Shown here: piece after piece, positions 1-8,581 of the stretch
Position numbering within the stretch: position 1 is the stretch's first letter
Layout of the letters: each line of letters starts with the position of its first letter
Assembly (NCBI GenBank): GCA_013388685.1
Contig: JACAET010000052.1
Coordinates: 124,001 to 188,000, forward strand
DNA length: 64,000 nt
Origin: Chloroflexota bacterium
GTDB taxonomy: Bacteria > Chloroflexota > Anaerolineae > Anaerolineales > Villigracilaceae
Reading direction: 5' to 3'
Translations under genes and position numbers: made by a program
The notes under the pieces: model-generated
Databases searched by the model: none
Told to the model about the DNA's origin: nothing
What the model saw: only the letters and a program-made list of their open reading frames with translations

Positions 1-1567
1 GGACGCCCTCCACACCGCCGCCGACATCTTCAGCGCTGCGCTCGTTCGCCAGAACATTCAAGCCAGCCTGCTCAAACGCCAGCAAACCCTCAACCTCCTG
101 CAGGAAATCCTGCACACCGCCCTCAGCAAAAACGACTTGCACGAAATGGCGCAGTTTCTGGTTGACCACCTGGGCTTCCTCATCGGCGCAGATAATTGCT
201 ACCTCACACTTTGGGATGATGAACGCCAAAAAACCATCCCTCTCGCCGCTTATGGCGCCATGCGCGATACCTATCACCGCATCGAATTCCCGCCCGGCGA
301 ACGCACCCTGACCCAATCTGCTCTGGAAGCCGGACACACCCTCATCATCGAAAACGTCAAAACTTCTCCCCTCGTCGCTCGCCGCATTACCGAATTATTC
401 CCCACTGTCGCCATGATTGTGGTCCCTATGATTGCCGATGGCAAAAGGCTGGGAGCGGTGCTCCTCGGTTCCACCCAGCCGCGCCGCTTCACCCCCGACG
501 AAATCATCATCAGCGAACAGGCAGCCAATCTGGTGGCGCTGGCAATTGCCAAATTACAGGCAATGGAACAAGCCCGCCGCCGCGCCGAGGAAGCCGAAAC
601 CCTGCGCAAGGCAGGCGCGGCTGTGGCAGAGACGCTCGACATCCGCGAAGCCACCGCCCGCATTCTCCAACAACTTGCCCTCGTCCTGCCCTACGACAGC
701 GCCTCCGTTCAACTCCTGCGCGATGGAGAGCTGGAAATCATCGGTGGCGAGGGCTTCAAAGCCCCCGTTCTCGGCATCCGCTTTCCCGTGCCGGGCAACA
801 ACCCCAACAGCGTCGTCCTCCGAACACGCAAACCCTACATCCTGCACGAGGCAAACAAACACTTCGAAGCCTTCAACCACCCGCCGCACGACCACATCCG
901 CTCCTGGCTGGGAGTGCCCCTCATCGTGCGCGAACAACTCATCGGCTTGCTCGCCATTGACAGTGTAGAACCCTTCCACTTCACCAGCGCCAACATCGAA
1001 CTCGTCAGCGCCTTTGCCGACCAGGTGGCGGTCGCCATCGAAAACGCCCGCCTGTTCGACGAAACCCAGCGGCTGGCAATCACCGATGGTTTGACCGGGC
1101 TGTACAACCGCCGTCACTTCATGGAAATTGCCCGCCGGGAATTCGAGCGCGCCCGCCGATACAAACGTCCCCTCTCCGCCATGATCTTCGACGTGGATCA
1201 CTTCAAAGCAGTCAACGACACCTACGGGCATGCCGCCGGCGACGAAGTGCTGCGCGCCATCGCCAAACTATGCCGTGAAGAAGTGCGCGAAGCCGACCCC
1301 CTCGGCAGATATGGCGGCGAGGAATTCGTCGGCTTGTTCGTAGAAAGCGGCGCAGAGATTGCCCAAAAAGTGGCAGACCGCTTGAGAAAAGGAGTCGAAA
1401 AACTCGTCATCCCCGTTGGCGAACACAGCCTGCAGGTGACCGTCAGCATCGGCATTGCCGAACAAAACCACTTCACCCCCAATCTTGAAAGCCTGCTCGC
1501 CCGCGCCGACCAGGCAATGTACATCGCCAAACACAGAGGACGCAACCGCGTCGCCGTCAGTTTCTGA
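1..1567 (+). CDS. GAF-GAF-GGDEF diguanylate cyclase (5' partial)
   Basis: The frame is open from base 2 with no start in the window, so the N-terminus lies upstream; the first in-window start-like codon (TTG at 137) is internal. Two GAF sensor domains (roughly bases 140-540 and 640-1060) precede a GGDEF domain. The active-site signature reads GGEEF (1313-1327), a functional variant. An RxxD motif (READ) sits exactly five residues before it, which is the arrangement of the c-di-GMP product-inhibition site. The protein should make c-di-GMP from two GTP in response to a GAF ligand. No membrane segment is seen in the visible part. It converges with the next gene, overlapping by 11 bases. The family call is firm; the signal sensed is unknown. 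Confidence 0.9.
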   Translation, partial: DALHTAADIFSAALVRQNIQASLLKRQQTLNLLQEILHTALSKNDLHEMAQFLVDHLGFLIGADNCYLTLWDDERQKTIPLAAYGAMRDTYHRIEFPPGERTLTQSALEAGHTLIIENVKTSPLVARRITELFPTVAMIVVPMIADGKRLGAVLLGSTQPRRFTPDEIIISEQAANLVALAIAKLQAMEQARRRAEEAETLRKAGAAVAETLDIREATARILQQLALVLPYDSASVQLLRDGELEIIGGEGFKAPVLGIRFPVPGNNPNSVVLRTRKPYILHEANKHFEAFNHPPHDHIRSWLGVPLIVREQLIGLLAIDSVEPFHFTSANIELVSAFADQVAVAIENARLFDETQRLAITDGLTGLYNRRHFMEIARREFERARRYKRPLSAMIFDVDHFKAVNDTYGHAAGDEVLRAIAKLCREEVREADPLGRYGGEEFVGLFVESGAEIAQKVADRLRKGVEKLVIPVGEHSLQVTVSIGIAEQNHFTPNLESLLARADQAMYIAKHRGRNRVAVSF

Positions 1568-2285
1568 CCGCCCGCCAGACCTCGTACAACCCCAACGCTC
1601 CCGTCTGCCCATCCGAATAAAACACCTCCTCCACCATAAACCCAGCCGCCGCCGCCAACTCCCTCAATTCTTTCTCGCTGAAGTGATGGACGTAGCGCAG
1701 ACCTCGCCCACCGCTCCGCCAGTCGAGCAGATAATCTCCCGCCTCCACCTCCGACCCGGAAACTGCCGCCGCCTCCCAAGGCTGAATCCTTGCCTTGAGT
1801 TTTTCACTGCTCAGAAACTGCCAGTTGGAATGGATAAAGCGACCCTCGGCTTTGAGCAGGGAACGAACGGTCCGCACAACCTCCAGCCGCAGAGCATGGG
1901 AGGGGATGTGATGCAAAACCGCAAAAGCCGTCGCCAGCGCCCAGGGGCGAACGGATAACCGGTCACTGATGGCTGATAACTGGAGCAGATCTGCCTCCAT
2001 AAACCTGGCAGAAAACCCTCCAGTGTGGGATTCCGCTTCTCGGAGCAGAGGCAGGCTGAAGTCCACGCCCAGATACGAGCCGCGGTGACCGCGCTTCATC
2101 AATTCGCGGGCAAACCAGCCGTTGCCGCATCCCAGATCCAGAATGTCCTCATCGCCTTTCAGCGTCTCCAGCACACGGCGTACGCCCGGCTGAACGCGAT
2201 GGCGCGTGGCGGAAAACGAATCGCCAAAGCGCGTGTAAAATCCGCGATTAATCTCCAGAAGGCGGGCGGCGACTGCCGGGTCCAT
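1557..2285 (-). CDS. Trm9/ALKBH8-like SAM-dependent tRNA methyltransferase
   Basis: 242-residue class I methyltransferase with SAM motif I ILDLGCGNGWFA. Details beyond the generic fold resemble the Trm9/ALKBH8 family: an N-terminal FSATR segment before motif I (FSQTR in yeast Trm9), an AVLHHIP motif after strand 4, a later PW pair, and a C-terminal RYVHHFSEKEL segment like RYYHLYREGEL. Trm9 methylates cm5U34 of tRNA to mcm5U34. The gene diverges from cysH-elp3 with a 29-base gap, and Elp3 is the enzyme family that makes cm5U, so context supports a tRNA wobble-modification role. Motif resemblance is seen in the sequence; substrate is inferred. The alternative is a small-molecule methyltransferase. 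Confidence 0.7.
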   Translation of the reverse strand: MDPAVAARLLEINRGFYTRFGDSFSATRHRVQPGVRRVLETLKGDEDILDLGCGNGWFARELMKRGHRGSYLGVDFSLPLLREAESHTGGFSARFMEADLLQLSAISDRLSVRPWALATAFAVLHHIPSHALRLEVVRTVRSLLKAEGRFIHSNWQFLSSEKLKARIQPWEAAAVSGSEVEAGDYLLDWRSGGRGLRYVHHFSEKELRELAAAAGFMVEEVFYSDGQTGALGLYEVWRAVRN

Positions 2286-2302
2286 GCGATGATTATAATG
2301 GG

Positions 2303-2308
2303 TATAAT
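2303..2308 (+). promoter_or_regulatory. -10 box of cysH (likely leaderless)
   Basis: A perfect TATAAT ends six bases before the cysH ATG. Transcription would begin at or next to the start codon, leaving no room for a ribosome-binding site. A second TATAAT lies nine bases further upstream (2294-2299). Confidence 0.6.
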
Positions 2309-2314
2309 CTCGCC

Positions 2315-3085
2315 ATGTTTACCCAGCTTGAAATCGAGAAACTCTCCGAGGAATTCGAAACGAAGACACCGCAGGAGATTCTTAAATGGGCAATTGACAC
2401 ATTCTGGCCCCAGATTGCCATGAGTTCATCGTTCCAAACACAGAGCGTGCCGCTCCTGCACATGGTCTCGCAGATCAACCGCAACTTGTTGATATTTTTC
2501 ATTGACACCGGCTATCATTTCTGGGAGACCTCCATCTTTCGGGAGCGGCTGGCGTCGGAATGGCACCTGAACGTTTTGGACCTGTACCGCGACTCGCGCT
2601 GGGACGCGTTCGCCCGTCAGAATATTCGCAGCCTGCCGTTCGAAGATCCCAACCTGTGTTGTTACATCCACAAGGTTCAACCGATGCAAAAGGCAATGAA
2701 GGACATGCTGGCGTGGATCAGCGGCATTCGCCGCGATCAGACCGCCAGCCGCGCGCAGGCGAAGATATTGGAATTACAGGAAGACGGCTTGCTGAAGGTC
2801 AACCCGATGCTGAATTGGACAAAAGAGGACGTGAAGCGTTACATGGAGAAACACAACCTGCCGTCGCACCCTTTGTTCGCGAAAGGCTATCGAAGCGTGG
2901 GGTGCGCGCCCTGCACGGTGGCGGTTGGCATATACGACGATGATCGCGCCGGACGCTGGCAGGGACGCGGCAAGACCGAATGCGGTTTGCACACCGAGAT
3001 GTTCAAGAAGAAGGATCTCTCGAAACTGAAGGATGATTTTTATATGGATATTTCGGTCATGGAAAGAAGGAAAGTCGAAAGGTAA
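2315..3085 (+). CDS. cysH: Assimilatory APS reductase (CysH, 4Fe-4S type)
   Basis: 256-residue PP-loop-fold protein of the PAPS/APS reductase family. It reduces adenylyl sulfate to sulfite with thioredoxin. The substrate motifs FIDTGYHFWET and GIRRDQTASR are present. A Cys-Cys pair (115-116) and CxxC (197, 200) give the four ligands of the [4Fe-4S] cluster that marks the APS-using class, and the catalytic C-terminal ECGLH carries Cys223. The length is typical. No Shine-Dalgarno is evident, which fits the adjacent TATAAT. It is followed after 38 bases by elp3 on the same strand. No other sulfate-assimilation gene is in the window. Confidence 0.92.
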   Translation: MFTQLEIEKLSEEFETKTPQEILKWAIDTFWPQIAMSSSFQTQSVPLLHMVSQINRNLLIFFIDTGYHFWETSIFRERLASEWHLNVLDLYRDSRWDAFARQNIRSLPFEDPNLCCYIHKVQPMQKAMKDMLAWISGIRRDQTASRAQAKILELQEDGLLKVNPMLNWTKEDVKRYMEKHNLPSHPLFAKGYRSVGCAPCTVAVGIYDDDRAGRWQGRGKTECGLHTEMFKKKDLSKLKDDFYMDISVMERRKVER

Positions 3086-3123
3086 ATGGACGGTTTGAAC
3101 GACACGGGCATCGGAAAGCAGGC

Positions 3124-4746
3124 ATGAACCGGAGAGAACTCTGGAGAGAAACCCATCTCCTCACCCCCGATAAAAAGGAACTGGCGCGCACCGTGCTGGA
3201 GGAAATTCGGCGCGGGCGCGAGGTGACGCGCACCCTGCGCAGTCACCCGCTTCACAACGGCGGCTACCTCAACAAATCCATGCTGGTGACAATCTATCAC
3301 GAGATGGTCGCGGCGGGAGAGATCAAGGAGGACCCGCATCTGCTCGAGCGCATCCGCATGAAGCCCATGCGCACCCTCTCCGGTGTGACAACCGTCACGG
3401 TTCTGACAAAACCCTATCCCTGCCCCGGCAAATGCATCTTCTGCCCCACCGACGTGCGCATGCCCAAGTCGTACCTGCCTGATGAGCCCGGCGCCATGCG
3501 CGCGGTGGAGCATCAGTTCGACCCGTACGCCCAGGTGCGCTCACGCATCGAGCAGTTGCAGAGCCTGGGGCATCCCACCGACAAAATCGAACTGCTCATC
3601 CTCGGCGGGACGTGGTCGTCGTACCGGCGGGATTACCAGGAGTGGTTCGTCAAGCGCTGTTTCGATGCCATGAACGGCATAAACGACGAAGGCTTAAAGG
3701 GCGCAGGGTCAGTTGTTGACCTGTCTCACGTTCACTCGATCAACGAAACCGCCCCGCACCGCAATGTGGGGCTGGTCATCGAAACGCGCCCCGATGAGAT
3801 TACGCCCGATGAAATCCGCTGGCTCCGTCATTTGGGTGTGACCAAGGTACAGATGGGCGCGCAAAGCCTCGACGACCGCATCCTCGAACTCAACAAGCGC
3901 GGGCATGATGTGGAATGTACGCGCCGGGCGGTTGCCCTGCTCCGCGCGGCCGGGCTCAAAATCGTTCTGCACTGGATGCCCAACCTGCTGGGCGCCACCC
4001 CCGCATCAGACCGCGAGGATTTTTCCCGCCTTTGGACGGACTTCTGCCCGGACGAAATCAAAATCTACCCCAATCAACTGCTGGCAAACGCCGAATTGTA
4101 CGAATACTGGCAGAGAGGCGAATTCCAGCCGTACACCACCGAAGAACTGATTCACCTGCTCGCCGACCTCAAACCGACCATCCCTCACTATTGCCGCGTC
4201 AACCGCGTCATCCGCGACATTCCCTCCACGAACGTGGTGGAGGGCAACCGCCGCACCAGTCTGCGGCAGGATGTGCAGGATGAAATGGGGCGGCGCGGAA
4301 CGCAGTGTCGGTGTGTGCGCTGCCGCGAGGTGAGGGGCAAGCCGGTTCACCCCGAACGGTTGAAACTGGATGACCTTGTTTACCGGGCCGGGGCGGCGGA
4401 GGAGCATTTCATCTCCTTCGTCACGCCCGACGACCAACTGGCGGGGTTTGTGCGCCTCTCCCTGCCCGGCAGCGATGCGCCTCAAACGGGCATCGCCGAC
4501 CTCGACGGCGCGGCATTGATCCGAGAGGTGCATGTCTATGGTCAATCGCTGCCGGTGGGAGCAGAAAAGGAAGGCGCGGCACAACACACCGGTCTGGGAA
4601 CGCGCCTGCTCGAGGAGGCGGAACGGATGGCAAAGGCAAACGGCTTCCGGCGGATGGCGGTCATTGCTGCGGTGGGCACGCGGGGCTATTATCTTGGGCG
4701 GGGGTTCGAGAGAGGGGAATTGTATCTGGTGAAAAACGTCTCTTGA
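3124..4746 (+). CDS. elp3: Elp3-family tRNA uridine C5-carboxymethyl transferase (radical SAM + acetyltransferase)
   Basis: 540 residues. The N-terminal tRNA-binding region is followed by a radical-SAM domain with CxxxCxxC ligands at 100, 104 and 107 (CPGKCIFC), and a C-terminal GNAT-type domain (about 380-540). KVQMGAQSLDD, KRGHD and HWMPNLLG match Elp3 signatures. In eukaryotes Elp3 is the catalytic Elongator subunit forming cm5U34 from acetyl-CoA and SAM; single-gene bacterial homologues are known, including in Chloroflexota (Dehalococcoides). The length resembles the eukaryotic proteins (about 550). A Trm9-like methyltransferase lies two genes upstream on the other strand. Confidence 0.93.
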   Translation: MNRRELWRETHLLTPDKKELARTVLEEIRRGREVTRTLRSHPLHNGGYLNKSMLVTIYHEMVAAGEIKEDPHLLERIRMKPMRTLSGVTTVTVLTKPYPCPGKCIFCPTDVRMPKSYLPDEPGAMRAVEHQFDPYAQVRSRIEQLQSLGHPTDKIELLILGGTWSSYRRDYQEWFVKRCFDAMNGINDEGLKGAGSVVDLSHVHSINETAPHRNVGLVIETRPDEITPDEIRWLRHLGVTKVQMGAQSLDDRILELNKRGHDVECTRRAVALLRAAGLKIVLHWMPNLLGATPASDREDFSRLWTDFCPDEIKIYPNQLLANAELYEYWQRGEFQPYTTEELIHLLADLKPTIPHYCRVNRVIRDIPSTNVVEGNRRTSLRQDVQDEMGRRGTQCRCVRCREVRGKPVHPERLKLDDLVYRAGAAEEHFISFVTPDDQLAGFVRLSLPGSDAPQTGIADLDGAALIREVHVYGQSLPVGAEKEGAAQHTGLGTRLLEEAERMAKANGFRRMAVIAAVGTRGYYLGRGFERGELYLVKNVS

Positions 4747-4887
4747 GCAGAATCGGGCGTCCGTTCAGGAAGAGGCGGAACCCCACATTCCGAAGTCTAA
4801 CGTCCAAAGTCCGGCGCGAATTAGAGTTGTGTTAATCGTCCGATTTGGCGCTTGACTTGCATCCTGCACAGTGATAAGAATTACCCT

Positions 4888-5769
4888 ATGGAATATCGAG
4901 ATTACTATAAAATTCTGGGGGTGGACCGCAATGCCAGCGAGGAGGACATTCGCAAGGCATACCGCAAACTGGCGAAGCAGTATCACCCCGATTACAACCC
5001 CAATAACAAACAGGCGGAGGAACGCTTCAAGGAAATCAACGAAGCGTACGAAGTGTTGAGCGACGCGAAAAAGCGCGCGCACTATGATCGCCTGGGCGCC
5101 GATTATTCCCAGTGGCAGAGACGCGGCGCTCCCGGCGACTTCAACTGGAGCGAATACAGCGGCTTCCCCGGCGGCACGCGCGTCCATATTGACGACCTCA
5201 ACGACATGTTCGGCGGCGGCTTCTCCGATTTCTTCCAAACCCTCTTCGGCATGGGCGGCAGACCGTCCGCGCGGACCCAGCCGCAGGGCTACCAGCAGGA
5301 ACTGGAAATCACTCTCGAAGAAGCGTACAAAGGAACCACCCGCATTATTTCCAGCGGCGACAAGCAAAAGCGCGTGCGCATCCCGGCGGGCGTCCGCACG
5401 GGTTCGAAAGTACGCGTGGCGGGAGCGGGTCCCAACGGACTCGACCTGTATCTAATCGTGCAAATCGCCGACAATCCGCGCTTCGAGCGGCGCGGCGACG
5501 ACCTGCACACCACGGCCGTCATCAATGTTTTCACCGCCATTCTGGGCGGCGATGCCGATGTGGAAACCCTCGACGGCAAAATCAAGCTCAACATCCCGCC
5601 CGGCACCCAGCCAGAGCAGGTCTTCCGCCTCGCCGGGCGCGGCATGCCGCACGTCCGCAACCCTAAGGAAAAGGGCGATCTCTTCGTAAAAGTTAAGGTA
5701 CAAATTCCAAAATACTTATCGTCCAAACAGCGAGAACTCCTCGAAGAAGCCTCGAAAATTAAATTTTAG
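4888..5769 (+). CDS. CbpA-type DnaJ co-chaperone
   Basis: 293 residues starting [12 protein letters not shown]; the open frame extends upstream, but the J domain begins here. The J domain (about 1-70) has the HPD motif (YHPDYNP) that activates DnaK ATPase. A Gly/Phe-rich linker follows, then two DnaJ C-terminal substrate-binding domains (about 145-290). The cysteine-rich zinc finger of true DnaJ is absent, which makes it CbpA-like. It is separate from the heat-shock dnaJ at 50783-51901. The htrA-like gene follows after eight bases, so the two probably form a protein-quality-control operon. A TTGACT at 4852-4857 may be its -35 box. Confidence 0.9.
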   Translation: MEYRDYYKILGVDRNASEEDIRKAYRKLAKQYHPDYNPNNKQAEERFKEINEAYEVLSDAKKRAHYDRLGADYSQWQRRGAPGDFNWSEYSGFPGGTRVHIDDLNDMFGGGFSDFFQTLFGMGGRPSARTQPQGYQQELEITLEEAYKGTTRIISSGDKQKRVRIPAGVRTGSKVRVAGAGPNGLDLYLIVQIADNPRFERRGDDLHTTAVINVFTAILGGDADVETLDGKIKLNIPPGTQPEQVFRLAGRGMPHVRNPKEKGDLFVKVKVQIPKYLSSKQRELLEEASKIKF

Positions 5770-5777
5770 GAGCAGGA

Positions 5778-6902
5778 ATGAAACGGATTTTACCCGCGCT
5801 ATTGATAGTGACTCTTGCCATCCTGGCTTGTCAACTTCCCGGAGTGACGCCTCTTTCCACGCCGAAACCTGCTTCACTCCCCTCGACCATTCCCACCCTC
5901 GCGCCGGGTTCTGCCAACCCCTCCACGGATGGGTCGCTCACGACGTTATATCAACGGGTCCTTCCCGGCGTGGTCTCCATCCGCACCGATACCGGGCAAG
6001 GCTCCGGCTTCGTTTATGATGCGCAGGGTCACATCGTCACCAACCAGCATGTGGTGGACGGCGCCAGCCAGGTGGAAATTGACTTCTCCTCCGGTTACAA
6101 AGCCTACGGCACAGTCATCGGCTCTGATTCCGACGCCGACCTTGCCATCATCAAAGTGGATGCGCCCGCCGAAGAGATTCACCCCCTCTCCCTCGGCGAC
6201 TCGACCACTTTGCAGGTGGGTCAACCGGTGGTTGCCATCGGCAACCCCTTCGGACTGGACGGCACCATGACGCTTGGCATCGTCTCCGGGCTGGGACGCA
6301 CACAACCCTCCTCCCAGGCGGCAGGCGGCGGTTTCTTCAGCACCGCCGACATTATCCAGACCGACGCGGCAATCAACCCCGGCAACTCTGGCGGTCCGTT
6401 GTTCAACATGAACGGCGAGGTGGTCGGCATTAATCAATCCATCCGCACTACCAGTTTCAACGAGATAACTGGTAATGCGGTCAATTCGGGAGTCGGGTTT
6501 TCGGTTTCGATCAACCTGGTGAAGAAGATTGTGCCGGTGCTCATCCGCGACGGAAAATATGAATACCCCTTTTTGGGCATCACCTCCTCCAGCGACTTGA
6601 GCCTCGAAGAAATTGAAGCGCTGGGTTTGACGACATATACCGGCGCGTATGTCCTGAACGTCACGCTGGGCGGTCCCGCCGACCAGGCGGGTGTGCGTGC
6701 CGGCAGCACTCCCACCCGCATCGAAGGGCTGAACGCCGGCGGCGACCTGATCATCGCCTTCGATGGCAAGCCGGTCACTTCCTTCGATAAACTGCTGAGT
6801 TACCTGCTCACCACCAAGTCCCCCGGCGATACGGCTGTTCTGACCGTCCTGCGCGACGGCAAGGAAATGGACATCACCGTCAAACTGGGTAAAAGGCCGT
6901 AA
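5778..6902 (+). CDS. HtrA/DegP-like S1C serine protease, putative lipoprotein
   Basis: 374 residues. The N-terminus is a signal peptide ending in LAILAC, which suggests lipid anchoring, followed by a Pro/Thr/Ser-rich linker. The trypsin-like domain has the triad His91 (TNQHVVDGA), Asp121 (SDADLAIIKV) and Ser204 (NPGNSGGPLFN). One PDZ domain covers about 265-370, ending in a typical GKPVTSFDKL and TVLRDGKEMD pattern. Such proteases degrade or refold damaged envelope proteins. AGGAG lies just before the ATG. Co-transcription with the CbpA-like gene is likely because only eight bases separate them. Confidence 0.93.
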   Translation: MKRILPALLIVTLAILACQLPGVTPLSTPKPASLPSTIPTLAPGSANPSTDGSLTTLYQRVLPGVVSIRTDTGQGSGFVYDAQGHIVTNQHVVDGASQVEIDFSSGYKAYGTVIGSDSDADLAIIKVDAPAEEIHPLSLGDSTTLQVGQPVVAIGNPFGLDGTMTLGIVSGLGRTQPSSQAAGGGFFSTADIIQTDAAINPGNSGGPLFNMNGEVVGINQSIRTTSFNEITGNAVNSGVGFSVSINLVKKIVPVLIRDGKYEYPFLGITSSSDLSLEEIEALGLTTYTGAYVLNVTLGGPADQAGVRAGSTPTRIEGLNAGGDLIIAFDGKPVTSFDKLLSYLLTTKSPGDTAVLTVLRDGKEMDITVKLGKRP

Positions 6903-6920
6903 AAGTCAAAGTTAAAATCA

Positions 6921-6948
6921 AATCGGATGGCGTGTCCGCCATCCGATT
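6921..6948. terminator. Bidirectional hairpin terminator
   Basis: A perfect 12-bp stem (6921-6932 with 6937-6948) and a TGTC loop lie between the convergent protease and molybdoenzyme genes. It is flanked by A-rich sequence on the left and GCTTTAA on the right, so it can serve both strands. Confidence 0.75.
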
Positions 6949-6951
6949 GCT

Positions 6952-7596
6952 TTAACCGAAACGTTCTTCCTTCCACACATCGGCGCGGTTGTGATAACCC
7001 GCCTGCTCCCAAAACCCGCGCCGGTCGCGCGGCATGAATTCCAGCGAGCGCAGCCATTTGGCGCCCTTCCAAAAATAGGGGGTCTCCAGGTCTTCGCGCC
7101 CGGGGATATATCCCACCACGCCGCGCAGGGGATAGCCATGGTCGGGCGTGAGGGGTTCGCCGTTGAAATGGGTGGCGAGCAGGAAGTTATCCTGCAGAAC
7201 CACCTCCAGCGGCAGGTTGACGGTGAATCCGTACTCGGCATGCTGCATCACATGCGTGGCGGTCGGCTTGATTTTGAATAGTCCGTTTTCCACCATCATG
7301 CGGACGGAAACGCCCTCCCACACGGTATCGAACTTGCTCCAGCGCGTCACACAGTGGATGTCCATCTGCATTTTGGTGCGCGGCAGTTGGTTGAACTCCT
7401 CCCAAGTCCAGCGTTTTTCTTCCTCCACCTCGCCCCACACGCGAAAATCCCAGACGGCGGGGTTGAAATGAGGCACAGGTCCATAATGCAGGACCGGAAA
7501 TTTAAGCGTCAGCGATTGCCCGGGCGGTAAACGCCCCTCGCTACGGATACGGTCTTCCACTCTGCGGCGATCGGGACCCTCAAAAGATGAAAACAT
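6952..7596 (-). CDS. Sulfite-oxidase-fold molybdopterin-dependent oxidoreductase
   Basis: 214 residues. The start MFSSFEGPDRRR is chosen because AGGAG lies seven bases before its ATG; the frame is open 60 bases further upstream. Features of the sulfite oxidase/YedY (MsrP) fold are seen: the molybdenum-ligand cysteine in HCVTRWSKFDTVWEGV, and a later GYPLRGVVGYIPGRE segment that should contact the cofactor. There is no twin-arginine signal, so it is probably cytoplasmic, unlike MsrP. It lacks the haem and dimerisation domains of sulfite oxidase. The substrate cannot be read from sequence. It converges with the protease gene through a shared terminator. Confidence 0.85.
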   Translation of the reverse strand: MFSSFEGPDRRRVEDRIRSEGRLPPGQSLTLKFPVLHYGPVPHFNPAVWDFRVWGEVEEEKRWTWEEFNQLPRTKMQMDIHCVTRWSKFDTVWEGVSVRMMVENGLFKIKPTATHVMQHAEYGFTVNLPLEVVLQDNFLLATHFNGEPLTPDHGYPLRGVVGYIPGREDLETPYFWKGAKWLRSLEFMPRDRRGFWEQAGYHNRADVWKEERFG

Positions 7597-7860
7597 GGTA
7601 ACTCCTTCGAAAATTATATCAATTCCAGCACTTGAAAGACAGTGCAATACCGGCAAATGTTACCGGGAAATCCTTACCAATTCATTAAGAAATCGCCCGG
7701 AGTACAAAATAACCACCTCTTTTCTGCCTTGCAAATAGACCATCGGGGCGGGAAGGTTTATAATAGAGGTCTCGAACAGCGACACAAACATGAGACACCA
7801 AAAAACGGCGGATTCAATGATCATCCTGAAACGGGGATTCAAATCCCAAGGTGACCTGTC
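7597..7860. other. Intergenic region with sigma-factor promoter
   Basis: Divergent spacer between the molybdoenzyme and ECF sigma genes. TATAAT at 7759-7764 points to the sigma gene and implies a leader of about 90 bases. No convincing coding frame or stable RNA is seen in the rest. Confidence 0.5.
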
Positions 7861-8430
7861 ATGACAAATGATGTGGTCACTTTGCTTAAAGCCGCGCAAA
7901 AACTGGATGAGGATGCGCTCACCGCCATTTTTGATTCGTTCGCACCCGCCATTTACAAATACGCGTTGAGGCTTTGCCACGATCCCATCGAGGCGGACAA
8001 TATCGTCGGCGATGTCTTCTCGCAGTTGCTGGAGCAATTTGCGGGCGGCAAAGGTCCCAAAACCAACCTGCGTTCATATCTCTACCAGACCGCCTATCAC
8101 CTGGTCGTGGATCGTTCCCGCGAGAATAAACACACTGCGCCGCTGGAAGTGGCGATCAACGTCCAGGAAAAGGAACATACCGTCTCCACCTCCACCCAGA
8201 TCGAGGAGCGCGTGCTGATGGAAGCGCTCGTCACCGCCATGAACTCGGAACTGACGGAGGATCAACGTCACGTCATCATTCTGCGGTTTCTGGAGGATTT
8301 CAGCCTCAAGGAAACGGCGCAAATCATCGGCAAGGAAGTCAACAACGTAAAAGTCATCCAGAACCGGGGAATTGCCAAGTTGCGGAAAGCGCTCGAGCAT
8401 CAACTGGGGAACGAATTGGAAGACAGGTAA
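7861..8430 (+). CDS. ECF-type sigma-70 family RNA polymerase sigma factor
   Basis: 189 residues with sigma region 2 (about 25-95; LRSYLYQTAYHLVVDRSR matches region 2.3-2.4) and region 4 (about 120-180; LTEDQRHVIILRFLEDFSLKETAQII, with a helix-turn-helix for the -35 element). Region 3 is absent, as expected for ECF factors. No adjacent anti-sigma factor gene is seen: the next gene is secA after a terminator. The regulon is unknown. The upstream leader of about 90 bases is unusually long for this window. Confidence 0.9.
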   Translation: MTNDVVTLLKAAQKLDEDALTAIFDSFAPAIYKYALRLCHDPIEADNIVGDVFSQLLEQFAGGKGPKTNLRSYLYQTAYHLVVDRSRENKHTAPLEVAINVQEKEHTVSTSTQIEERVLMEALVTAMNSELTEDQRHVIILRFLEDFSLKETAQIIGKEVNNVKVIQNRGIAKLRKALEHQLGNELEDR

Positions 8431-8489
8431 AACCGGCAGTCACGAACAGGCGAAACCTTCGCAGGTTCCTCCAGCGAAGAACGGCGCGG

Positions 8490-8511
8490 ACGGCGGGTTA
8501 CGCCGTCTTTT
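8490..8511 (+). terminator. Rho-independent terminator after the sigma factor gene
   Basis: A 6-bp GC-rich stem (8490-8495 with 8501-8506) with a five-base loop is followed by CTTTT and more T-rich sequence. Confidence 0.7.
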
Positions 8512-8555
8512 GTGTTTCTTATCAAAGTCAAATCATGGCGTGAAAGCCCTCATGC

Positions 8556-8561
8556 TATAAT
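8556..8561 (+). promoter_or_regulatory. -10 box of secA
   Basis: A perfect TATAAT ends 20 bases before the secA ATG. AAAGGTGAT just before the start can act as the ribosome-binding site. No good -35 box is seen at 17 bases. Confidence 0.5.
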
Positions 8562-8581
8562 CCCTGCCCGAAAGGTGATGA

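Noticed and set aside
2315..3085. CysH-like PP-loop protein as the tRNA thiolase completing an mcm5s2U pathway with Elp3 and the Trm9-like enzyme
   Set aside because: The CC, CxxC and ECGLH motifs are those of true APS reductases, and the Ncs6/TtcA pattern is absent.
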